Assembly (NCBI RefSeq): GCF_937973075.1
Contig: NZ_CALBWL010000056.1
Location: forward strand, 1-5,683
Reading direction: 5' to 3'
DNA length: 5,683 nt
From: an uncultured Campylobacter sp.
Lineage (GTDB): Bacteria > Campylobacterota > Campylobacteria > Campylobacterales > Campylobacteraceae
Shown here piece after piece: positions 1-5,683 of this stretch. The stretch's first letter is position 1. Every line of letters begins with the position of its first letter. Made by a program: the position numbers and the translations under genes. The notes under the pieces were generated by a model. That model was not told where the DNA came from and made no database searches. It saw only the letters and a list, made by a program, of their open reading frames with translations.

Positions 1-1371
1 ATAAAATAGTAAAAATAAATAGCTTAATAAATATTTACTATCTTGCAATTTCTTATAAAAAAATATAAATAATAGCCATTGAATAAATATCACCGACAAT
101 ACCGCGAGCAATAAAGCAGAAGGAATATTAAAAGAGTAAAAACCATCTAAAAAGTATTTTATTGATGGATTTTTCATAAATGGATATTTTATATATATTA
201 TTGTCCCCAAAATGGTATAAATGAGTATAAAAAATATTTTTTCGGCATTTACGAGTTTTCTATTTTTTACAGCAATTATTCCATATTCTACAATAAGTGT
301 ACCTAAAAGTGATATAAAAATATATAGACCAAAATCATTAGCCATCAAAATGGAAAGCAACGCTAGAAATATACATATTATTTTAAATATAGCACTTAAA
401 TTCTGAAATTTCGTAGCATAAAATAAAAATAGAACTATAATTAAGTCAAAAAAGTGTCTTGTATCAAAAAATGTAGGTGCGTAATGATAGGAATAGTATG
501 TAACCGAAAAAAATCTAATGCCTAACAATAAAATAAAAATAAGCCTTATCAAGTCATTTTTAAAAAATAAAAATATAAAACTTATCGCTATGATATAATA
601 GATCATACATACTATATTTTTCGTCTTTTCAAAATTACTAACGCTTATGCCTCCAAGCTGTTCCATTATAAATTTAATAGGATATAGACTTAAAAATCCA
701 TATTGAGAAAAAATTTCCGATTTATCTCTATCTAGATCTAGCTCATTTATAGGATTTAACATAAATGGGGTTTCTTCCCAATAATACCTACTAAGAATCT
801 GCATATTTTGTTCAAAAATATTATATGCTATAAAGTCGGTTTTTTCTTTAAGCTTACTTAGAGTATCTGCACCAAACATAGGATAAGAATTCGAAAATAC
901 ATCTAAACCGTATCTATTTGTGCTATTTGTGCTATTTGTCTCTCTAGCTACATAATAAGTAAGATTAAAGTCTTTATTATAGCCTATATTTTCTATATGG
1001 GTTCCAAATTTTTTAAAAGTATCTGCGCTAATATGCCTATAATAAGGATCAAAAATCAAAAACTTTGGGTTATTATAAAAACTAAATCCATTTTTACCAG
1101 ATAAAAAGACATTGTCGTATGAATTGAATTTATAATTTATATTATTGGGGTCAAAGCACAGGTTTTCTGTAATATATTGATCATTTGAAACTATTTTATT
1201 ACCATCCAATATCGTCTGCTCATCTATATATCTAAATTCGTTTGCAAGCTTAAAATCCGAAAAAATACCATAAAAGTAAAATGAAATTTGTATAATGATT
1301 AAAACCGCTATGGCTAATTTAGCATAAGGATAAAAATTAAAATCTTTTATTTTAAGCAAGACGCTATTCAT
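1..1371 (-). CDS. Large polytopic membrane protein, GT-C-like, C-terminus cut by window edge
   Basis: The frame is open from ATG at 1371 to base 1 without a stop, giving 457 codons; the 3' end lies outside the window. The translation has one N-terminal membrane segment (about residues 18-37), a long hydrophilic region (38-251), then a run of hydrophobic segments near 252-270, 273-290, 305-320, 326-344, 346-364, 377-395, 416-438 and 447 onward. An Asp-Glu pair (D50-E51) follows the first segment, as in many GT-C fold glycosyltransferases that use lipid-phosphate sugars, and SQYGF (222-226) before the second hydrophobic block also recalls that group. From this I infer a sugar transferase or related envelope enzyme acting at the periplasmic face; a polymerase or modification protein is possible. 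No family is recognised with certainty. The start overlaps the preceding gene by 8 bases (ATGAATAG) and has no strong Shine-Dalgarno, suggesting translational coupling. The DNA is much more AT-rich than rfbH. Confidence 0.82.
   Translation of the reverse strand, partial: MNSVLLKIKDFNFYPYAKLAIAVLIIIQISFYFYGIFSDFKLANEFRYIDEQTILDGNKIVSNDQYITENLCFDPNNINYKFNSYDNVFLSGKNGFSFYNNPKFLIFDPYYRHISADTFKKFGTHIENIGYNKDFNLTYYVARETNSTNSTNRYGLDVFSNSYPMFGADTLSKLKEKTDFIAYNIFEQNMQILSRYYWEETPFMLNPINELDLDRDKSEIFSQYGFLSLYPIKFIMEQLGGISVSNFEKTKNIVCMIYYIIAISFIFLFFKNDLIRLIFILLLGIRFFSVTYYSYHYAPTFFDTRHFFDLIIVLFLFYATKFQNLSAIFKIICIFLALLSILMANDFGLYIFISLLGTLIVEYGIIAVKNRKLVNAEKIFFILIYTILGTIIYIKYPFMKNPSIKYFLDGFYSFNIPSALLLAVLSVIFIQWLLFIFFYKKLQDSKYLLSYLFLLFY
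914..940 (-). repeat. Three tandem 9-bp units inside the membrane-protein gene
   Basis: On the plus strand CTATTTGTG occurs twice in a row, followed by CTATTTGTC. In the gene this reads Thr-Asn-Ser-Thr-Asn-Ser-Thr-Asn, covering about residues 145-152 of the large hydrophilic region. The unit is a multiple of three, so gain or loss of copies would change protein length without breaking the frame. Confidence 0.85.
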
Positions 1372-1624
1372 GGACGTTATCTTTATAAATTTTATACCAT
1401 AGAACTAAGGAAAAGAAAGCAGAGATAATAAAGATATAAAATAGATAAAAATTAAATATAAATATCTTTTCGTGATTCATAAAATAGTAAACCCATTTAA
1501 AATAATTGTATTTATCTTCAGTAGGATCAACGTAAGCAATAAAAATCTTTTTTCCTATTTTGTAAATCAAACATATAGCAATGCAAAATAACAAAGATAG
1601 TTTTAAGACGGCTTTATTTGACAT
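1364..1624 (-). CDS. Small two-helix membrane protein, function unknown
   Basis: This is an 86-residue protein starting at ATG 1624. It has two hydrophobic stretches, about residues 5-24 and 54-76, joined by a polar, aromatic and lysine-rich stretch with VDPTEDKYNY (32-41). No signal-peptide cleavage site, catalytic motif or known family is recognised. A weak purine-rich Shine-Dalgarno (AAAGAG, about 8 bases upstream) precedes the start, 42 bases after the rfbH stop. Its TAG stop lies within the 8-base overlap with the start of the large membrane protein, so the two are probably co-translated and may work together, for example as an accessory subunit. That is inference from position and membrane character only. 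Its base composition matches the downstream membrane gene and differs from rfbH, so the pair probably has a common origin. Confidence 0.72.
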   Translation of the reverse strand: MSNKAVLKLSLLFCIAICLIYKIGKKIFIAYVDPTEDKYNYFKWVYYFMNHEKIFIFNFYLFYIFIISAFFSLVLWYKIYKDNVHE

Positions 1625-1666
1625 ATATTTCTCTTTCTAAATTCTACTACTTAATTGATTTATATT
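1625..1666 (-). other. Only real intergenic gap in the window
   Basis: These 42 bases separate the rfbH stop from the small membrane-protein gene. They are AT-rich. No inverted repeat followed by a T-run was seen, and no convincing promoter pair; the only recognisable element is the weak AAAGAG ribosome-binding sequence of the downstream gene. The gap coincides with the sharp fall in G+C content. Confidence 0.6.
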
Positions 1667-2998
1667 TTAGCTTTTTGCTGATATAAATTCTTTAATTACT
1701 TTTATGATGTATTCTATCTTCTCATCACTCATACCGGGATATACGCCGACCCAAAAACTATCGCTCATTATTTTATCGGTATTTTTTAGCTCTCCTGAAA
1801 TTTTATAATCCTCTCCGAGTTTTAGCTCTGCAAATAGCGGATGCTTGATCATATTGCCCGCAAATAAATTTCTTGTTTGCACACCCGCCTTCTCTAGATG
1901 CTCGCTAAGCTCATTTCTACTAAATTTTGCCCCGTCTGCAACCGTCATCATAAAGCCGAACCAACTAGGCTCGGAATGCGGCTGAGCTTTAACTAAAATA
2001 AGCTCCTTTATAGCTTTCAGCCCGTCATAAAGCTTTTTAAAATTTTGCCTACGATGCTGCACGAAGCTAGAAAATTTATCTATCTGAGCGCATCCCACGG
2101 CAGCTTGCATATCGGAGGCTTTTAAATTAAATCCGAAGTGCGAATAAACGTATTTATGATCGTACCCGAGCGGTAGCTCACCAAATTTTTGCGAAAAGCG
2201 CCTGCCACAGGTATTATCTACGCCGCTCTCACACCAGCAATCGCGTCCCCAATCACGCATACTTAGCATAATTTTTTTAAGCAGCGGATTGTTTGTGTAT
2301 GTGGCGCCGCCCTCACCCATCGTCATATGATGAGGCGGGTAGAAGCTGCTTGTGCCTATATCCCCCCATGTGCCGGTCGGCTTACCGTCATACAGAGAAC
2401 CCAGCGCGTCGCAGTTATCCTCGATAAGCCACAAACCGTGCTTATCACAAAATTCCTTCACGGCTTTTATATTAAAAGGATTTCCCAGGGTGTGAGCTAC
2501 CATGACGGCTTTTGTTTTTTGACTAAGCGCAAGCTCAAGTTTCGTATGGTCTATGTTAAAATACTCAAGCTCCATATCGACAAAAACAGGAACGGCACCG
2601 TATTGCACGATAGGCGCAACCGTCGTGGGAAAGCCTGCCGCTACTGTTATGACTTCGTCGCCCTTTTTTATGCGGCGCTTTTTTAGAAGTGGCGAGGTAA
2701 GTGCAAAAAATGCAAGTAGATTTGCGCTGCTTCCGCTATTTACCAAAAATGCCCATTTTACGCCAAGCATTTTGGCAAATTCTTTTTCAAATTTTTTAGA
2801 ATATGTGCCATATGTGAGCCAGAAATCAAGCGAACTATCTACTAAATTTATCATTTCGCGCTCGTCAAAGACTCTACCTGCGTAATTTAAGCGACTTTTG
2901 CCGGGTTCAAATTTAGCTCTCTGCGCCGGCTCATGAACTAGCCTATAATACTCTTTCGTCTTTTCTAAAATTTCTTGCTTTAATTCTTGCGGCGTCAT
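1667..2998 (-). CDS. rfbH: CDP-4-keto-6-deoxy-D-glucose 3-dehydrase (E1, RfbH/DdhC)
   Basis: This cytosolic pyridoxamine-phosphate and [2Fe-2S] enzyme removes the 3-hydroxyl of CDP-4-keto-6-deoxyglucose on the route to 3,6-dideoxyhexoses. The 443-residue protein (from ATG 2998) is close to the 437 of the Yersinia enzyme. Aminotransferase-fold landmarks are present: VNSGSSANL (86-94), the cofactor Asp in IEDNCDA (192-198), and SFYPPHHMTMGEGGA (218-232). There His223 stands where ordinary aminotransferases carry the PLP lysine, the hallmark of this dehydrase. The iron-sulfur ligands fit the published C-X57-C-X-C-X7-C spacing exactly: Cys196, Cys254, Cys256, Cys264. A fourth nearby Cys of the Yersinia protein, not a ligand, is Val260 here. 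ATG 2998 is preferred over an upstream in-frame TTG at 3013 because it forms an ATGA overlap with the previous stop and has GGAAAGG six bases upstream. Its reductase partner (DdhD/AscD type) is not in the window. It is clearly richer in G+C than the membrane genes after it. Confidence 0.95.
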   Translation of the reverse strand: MTPQELKQEILEKTKEYYRLVHEPAQRAKFEPGKSRLNYAGRVFDEREMINLVDSSLDFWLTYGTYSKKFEKEFAKMLGVKWAFLVNSGSSANLLAFFALTSPLLKKRRIKKGDEVITVAAGFPTTVAPIVQYGAVPVFVDMELEYFNIDHTKLELALSQKTKAVMVAHTLGNPFNIKAVKEFCDKHGLWLIEDNCDALGSLYDGKPTGTWGDIGTSSFYPPHHMTMGEGGATYTNNPLLKKIMLSMRDWGRDCWCESGVDNTCGRRFSQKFGELPLGYDHKYVYSHFGFNLKASDMQAAVGCAQIDKFSSFVQHRRQNFKKLYDGLKAIKELILVKAQPHSEPSWFGFMMTVADGAKFSRNELSEHLEKAGVQTRNLFAGNMIKHPLFAELKLGEDYKISGELKNTDKIMSDSFWVGVYPGMSDEKIEYIIKVIKEFISAKS

Positions 2999-3924
2999 TT
3001 TTTGCCTTTCCAAATTTCATTGATTTTTCCCAAATATGGGTCTTTTTTGACTGTCTCTAAGTCTAAGCTAGTAAAATTTTGCTTAAAATATTTATAAATT
3101 TTACCGATCGCTTCCGCATGCGGCGTAAGCTTGAATTTATCTTTCATTTCGGATTTTAATAGGCTATTGTCGGAAGTGTATTCGTTATTTAGCCCTTTAT
3201 TTAGCACGATTATCTCCGATTTAAAATCGCTCGCTTCATTTACTAGCGCAGCCAAGCCGAGTAGATCGATTTTTGTCCCGCTGCTTGCGTTGTAAATTTT
3301 ATGTTGCGCGTCATTTTCTATATAAAATTCCACTACGTTTAACAGGTCATCGACATACATATAATCAAAAAATACGTTTTGATTGATTGCGATGGGTAGG
3401 TGCAGTAGGTTTTTTACTACGGCATTTGTAATAAATTTATAGCGGTAATTCTCCATCTCGCCGTAAATTCCAAACAAACGAAGCTGGATAATATTATTCG
3501 CGCAATCCTCGATATAATGCGACGTGATAGCTTTGTAAAAACCGTATTCATCAAGCGGAAGCGCCTTTTTATAATCATCCTCGCGAGCATTTATTATCGG
3601 CTTGTGCTTACCGTACTCTGCACCGCTTCCAAACGATATGATCTTTGTAACCTTATTTTTTTGCTTAGCAATATTGAAAAAAATCCGCAAATTATACTCA
3701 GTCACATTTGTCATATCCAGCGTATCACGACCGCCGCCACGATTGGCTAGATGAACGATAGCATCGATTTTATGCGCACGGATAAAATCGTCAACTGCGA
3801 TTTCGTCAGTCAAATTTAGCTCGCTACTTTTTGGAGCGAAAACATTAAAATTACCGTTTAGCGCAAGACGTTTTTTTAGATGCGATCCAATAAAACCGCC
3901 ACCGCCCGTGATGAAAAGATTCAT
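2995..3924 (-). CDS. NAD(P)-dependent nucleotide-sugar epimerase/reductase (extended SDR)
   Basis: This 309-residue cytosolic protein has the extended short-chain dehydrogenase layout. The N-terminal Rossmann loop is GGGGFIG (7-13, Gly7/Gly10/Gly13). ELNLTD (35-40) and DAIVHLA (54-60) follow, then the active-site Ser region SFGSGAEYG (97-105), the catalytic Tyr127-Lys131 pair in YGFYK, and RLFGIYG (149-155). The ELNLTD...FIRAHKIDAIVHLA stretch resembles GDP-fucose synthase and RmlD, which reduce 4-keto sugars. Together with the adjacent rfbH, this suggests reduction or epimerisation of a CDP-4-keto-3,6-dideoxyhexose, as RfbJ-type synthases do. The exact substrate and product stereochemistry cannot be read from the sequence. 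The ATG overlaps the aldolase-like gene's TGA by ATGA. A candidate Shine-Dalgarno (AAAGG, 3936-3940) sits 11 bases upstream, rather far, so coupling probably helps initiation. It ends in an ATGA overlap with rfbH. Confidence 0.9.
   Translation of the reverse strand: MNLFITGGGGFIGSHLKKRLALNGNFNVFAPKSSELNLTDEIAVDDFIRAHKIDAIVHLANRGGGRDTLDMTNVTEYNLRIFFNIAKQKNKVTKIISFGSGAEYGKHKPIINAREDDYKKALPLDEYGFYKAITSHYIEDCANNIIQLRLFGIYGEMENYRYKFITNAVVKNLLHLPIAINQNVFFDYMYVDDLLNVVEFYIENDAQHKIYNASSGTKIDLLGLAALVNEASDFKSEIIVLNKGLNNEYTSDNSLLKSEMKDKFKLTPHAEAIGKIYKYFKQNFTSLDLETVKKDPYLGKINEIWKGKK
3005..3011 (-). promoter_or_regulatory. Ribosome binding site deciding the rfbH start
   Basis: The minus strand reads GGAAAGG, ending six bases before ATG 2998. 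The upstream in-frame TTG at 3011-3013 overlaps this element and has no comparable site of its own, so the ATG is the better start. Confidence 0.7.
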
Positions 3925-4706
3925 CTGTTACTTAGCCTTTTTTCAAGCATTTCGATTCTTTTCTCGTCCTCGGACTTGATTCTGTGATAATACCTACGCT
4001 TGCTCTTAAGCCAAGCTAATTCAAATTCAACGCCAGCTAAAATTCCGGCTTCCATATTGTTTACAGCATCTTTGCAATATACGATCTTTCGCGTTTCGTA
4101 TTTATCAAGTAGTCCTTTAGAAATGAGATATTTAATAAAATCGCATGACTTCGCGGATATGGCTCCACCTAAACCGCATTTTAATCCCTTAGCTCTCGCT
4201 TTAGTAAAAATATTTTCACAATGTTTTAGCATTTCATCGCTATCTGCAAAGCTTCTATCTTTACCCATCGAACTTGTAAAATCGACTCTTCCGATTGTTA
4301 CGCCAGAAAGAGTATTTATATTAGGCAAGGATAGAATATCATCAAAATTATCATAGCAGGTTATAGTTTCTACATTAATCGCAAATTCTATGTCATTGCG
4401 ATTATCCTCAGCAACAAAAGTGTTTATAGCTCCCAAAAATTTACTAACGGCAAATTTTGTTTCTGCCATCGGCGCTATGATACCATTTACACCTAGAGTA
4501 ATAGCGTTATATATATCGGTTACCGCTTCGACGCCTCCGATTTTCATAATAATAGGAAGCCCAACTTTAGAGGTAATATCTTTTAGTCTACAAAGTTCCT
4601 CCTGTCTGCTGCCCTCATTTTCATATTCCGCTTTGATTTCAAAAACGCCGTAATCATTCTTGAGCCTTTTTAAAATTTCGATCATCTCGTATTCTAAAGT
4701 ATTCAT
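3921..4706 (-). CDS. HpcH/HpaI aldolase-fold protein, divergent
   Basis: This 261-residue protein aligns by eye with HpcH/HpaI aldolases, (beta/alpha)8 enzymes that join or split pyruvate-type enolates and aldehydes using a divalent metal. The metal-site half is well kept. INVETITCYDNFDDIL (111-125) carries the Glu ligand (E113) and the family Asn, and TIGRVDFTSSMG (137-148) matches the GPADLSADMG segment of HpaI with the Asp ligand D142. APMAET (78-83) matches the VPMVQN strand. The N-terminal half differs: where HpaI has D-G-E-H with the catalytic His, this protein has IKAEYENEG (24-32), and the region of the catalytic Arg reads IMKIGGVEA (53-61). The reaction is therefore uncertain. The C-terminus (about 234-261) is highly charged and probably helical. 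It starts 2 bases after the cyclase-like gene with a strong Shine-Dalgarno, and ends in an ATGA overlap with the epimerase/reductase. The context says it acts on a precursor of the surface sugar. Confidence 0.85.
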   Translation of the reverse strand: MNTLEYEMIEILKRLKNDYGVFEIKAEYENEGSRQEELCRLKDITSKVGLPIIMKIGGVEAVTDIYNAITLGVNGIIAPMAETKFAVSKFLGAINTFVAEDNRNDIEFAINVETITCYDNFDDILSLPNINTLSGVTIGRVDFTSSMGKDRSFADSDEMLKHCENIFTKARAKGLKCGLGGAISAKSCDFIKYLISKGLLDKYETRKIVYCKDAVNNMEAGILAGVEFELAWLKSKRRYYHRIKSEDEKRIEMLEKRLSNR

Positions 4707-4708
4707 AA

Positions 4709-5683
4709 CTACTCCTTTATTAAAATAGACTTTGTTATATCAAGCGCCGTAAAAAATTCTTCATCCGTTACGTCTGCAACTTTCGTCATCTTAAACTCGC
4801 TATCTGGGATTACCACGGTTAGAAAATTACCTATCCGTTTTTTATCGTTTTTCATAGCTTGTAGCAAAATGTTTACACTCATATGCTCCTCGCATAATTT
4901 TAAAGGAATGTACGGCAACAAGATATTTTTATTTATATAATCAAATAAATCGCTATTAATCAGCTTTCGCGTTAAAGCTATAGCGTTGGCAAAAATGATA
5001 CCTATCGTGACGGCAATACCATGCGGAACGAAATATTTCGATGAAGTCTCAAGCGCATGTCCAAAACAATGGCCATAATTCAACATATTTCTTCTGCCAA
5101 GATCGAATTCGTCCCCCAACATATAACCAAATTTTATTTTCATATTTTCCTTTACAACAGAAACACGACATTCTTTTTTAGTAGCTAAATTTCTTATTGT
5201 CTCTGAGATAAGATCAAAATTTTTTGGATAAATTTCCTGCATTAATTGAAATTTTATACACTCACCAAGTCCGCTATAAAAATCCAGCTCAGTCAAAGTA
5301 TCTAAAAAATCGGTATTAATATAAATTTTTTGTGGCGGATAGAATGTGCCTATCAAATTTTTGTAACTACCATAATTTAATGAGGTTTTACTACCGATAC
5401 AACTATCTGTTATCGCTAAAAAAGTAGTCGGTATAAAAATCCACTTCAACCCCCTATACAAGGTAGATGCGACAAATCCGCTTACATCTTGCGTTATACC
5501 GCCGCCTATGGATACAAATGTCAAATTCCTCTTGGCGGCCTTGCCGATTAAAAAATCATAAATTTCACAAACAGATTTATAGGTTTTGTTTTCTTCGATC
5601 GCGTCAAAAATAAAAATATCCTTTGAATCAAAAGATCTAAATTTAGCCTCATAAATTTTAAAAACATTCTTATCTATTACTAA
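4709..5683 (-). CDS. 3-Dehydroquinate-synthase-like sugar cyclase, N-terminus cut by window edge
   Basis: The frame is open from base 5683 to TAG at 4709-4711, giving 324 visible residues; AroB proteins are usually about 350, so only a short N-terminus is missing. A TTG at 5522-5524 is internal, because coding similarity continues upstream. The family is NAD- and metal-dependent cyclases that turn sugar phosphates into carbocycles. Visible motifs are SIGGGITQDVSGF (NAD loop, from about 58), YRG, PTTFLAITD and GSKTSLN, then KNLIG. The metal ligands are Glu141 (GLGECIK), His205 (NYGHCFGHALE) and His221 (VPHGIAV). Spacings match the Aspergillus AroB domain: the two His are 16 apart, with Lys144, Lys184, Arg198, Asn202 and His209 at the expected places. 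The family's HGEAV reads HGIAV here. It may be a second, pathway-specific copy or a relative acting on another sugar (valiolone- or inosose-synthase-like). I would not name it aroB, since it sits in a polysaccharide operon and differs from typical Campylobacter AroB around SLNYGSYKN. Confidence 0.88.
   Translation of the reverse strand, partial: LVIDKNVFKIYEAKFRSFDSKDIFIFDAIEENKTYKSVCEIYDFLIGKAAKRNLTFVSIGGGITQDVSGFVASTLYRGLKWIFIPTTFLAITDSCIGSKTSLNYGSYKNLIGTFYPPQKIYINTDFLDTLTELDFYSGLGECIKFQLMQEIYPKNFDLISETIRNLATKKECRVSVVKENMKIKFGYMLGDEFDLGRRNMLNYGHCFGHALETSSKYFVPHGIAVTIGIIFANAIALTRKLINSDLFDYINKNILLPYIPLKLCEEHMSVNILLQAMKNDKKRIGNFLTVVIPDSEFKMTKVADVTDEEFFTALDITKSILIKE
4711..4718 (-). promoter_or_regulatory. 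Strong ribosome binding site for the aldolase-like gene
   Basis: The minus strand reads AAAGGAGT five bases or less upstream of ATG 4706. It overlaps the last Lys and Glu codons and the TAG stop of the cyclase-like gene, so ribosomes finishing the first gene are placed to start the second. Confidence 0.85.

Noticed and set aside
221..406. Plus-strand open frame of 61 codons
   Set aside because: It lies entirely antisense to the continuous 457-codon membrane-protein frame and shows no family features.
2362..2367. Run of six C as a phase-variation tract
   Set aside because: Campylobacter contingency tracts are normally eight or more G/C; this one encodes the conserved Trp-Gly-Asp of rfbH.
2327..2885. 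Two overlapping plus-strand open frames (2327-2686 and 2553-2885)
   Set aside because: Both are antisense to rfbH, whose conserved motifs span the region; they are shadows of its codon pattern.
2998..3013. Upstream TTG start for rfbH at 3011-3013
   Set aside because: The ATG at 2996-2998 forms an ATGA overlap and has GGAAAGG at proper spacing; the TTG overlaps that site and has no comparable one of its own.
3871..3877. Run of seven T (and similar short A/T runs, for example 2272-2278) as a slippage site or terminator
   Set aside because: Such runs are expected in AT-rich coding DNA, encode Lys-rich codons in intact frames here, and have no preceding hairpin.
3517..4653. Plus-strand open frames at 3517-3750, 4000-4356 and 4390-4653
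   Set aside because: They lie opposite the SDR and aldolase-like genes, which carry clear family motifs; none has a ribosome binding context or recognisable product.
5522..5524. TTG as the start of the cyclase-like gene
   Set aside because: The frame stays open to the window edge and the upstream residues fit the N-terminal domain of the family, so this Leu is internal.

Overview
The window looks like the inside of a surface-polysaccharide (lipopolysaccharide O-chain or capsule) biosynthesis cluster, most likely from a Campylobacter-type epsilonproteobacterium. The evidence for the organism is indirect: AT-rich DNA with frequent AAATTT/AAATTTA strings, tightly packed genes and family content. 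The species cannot be named from the sequence alone. All six genes lie on the minus strand, so transcription runs from high to low coordinates. There is almost no non-coding DNA: the longest gap is 42 bases (1625-1666), and no promoter, terminator, RNA gene, CRISPR array or insertion sequence was seen. Both ends of the window cut through a gene.

In transcription order: (1) 5683-4709 is a 3-dehydroquinate-synthase-like sugar cyclase, missing its first residues at the window edge. (2) 4706-3921 is a divergent HpcH/HpaI aldolase-fold protein. (3) 3924-2995 is an extended short-chain dehydrogenase/reductase of the nucleotide-sugar epimerase/reductase type. (4) 2998-1667 is RfbH, the CDP-4-keto-6-deoxyglucose 3-dehydrase, with its diagnostic His and four iron-sulfur Cys. 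(5) 1624-1364 is a small two-helix membrane protein. (6) 1371-1 is a large polytopic membrane protein running off the window, open for 457 codons and resembling GT-C glycosyltransferases in layout. Genes 2/3 and 3/4 overlap by ATGA, 5/6 overlap by 8 bases, and 1/2 are 2 bases apart with the Shine-Dalgarno of gene 2 inside the end of gene 1. This indicates one translationally coupled operon.

RfbH makes the 3-deoxy intermediate for CDP-3,6-dideoxyhexoses (the abequose, paratose, tyvelose and ascarylose type), and the neighbouring reductase-like gene could complete such a sugar. The earlier and later steps (cytidylyltransferase, CDP-glucose 4,6-dehydratase, the reductase partner of RfbH) are not in the window. 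The less ordinary part is the pair at 3921-5683. A cyclase with an apparently intact dehydroquinate-synthase active site is coupled to an aldolase-fold protein that lacks the usual catalytic His and Arg. Placed in a sugar operon, this pair suggests a dedicated cyclitol or unusual carbon-chain building block of unknown structure. Base composition drops sharply from rfbH (about 50% G+C in the rows counted) to the two membrane genes (about 19%), pointing to a mosaic cluster.
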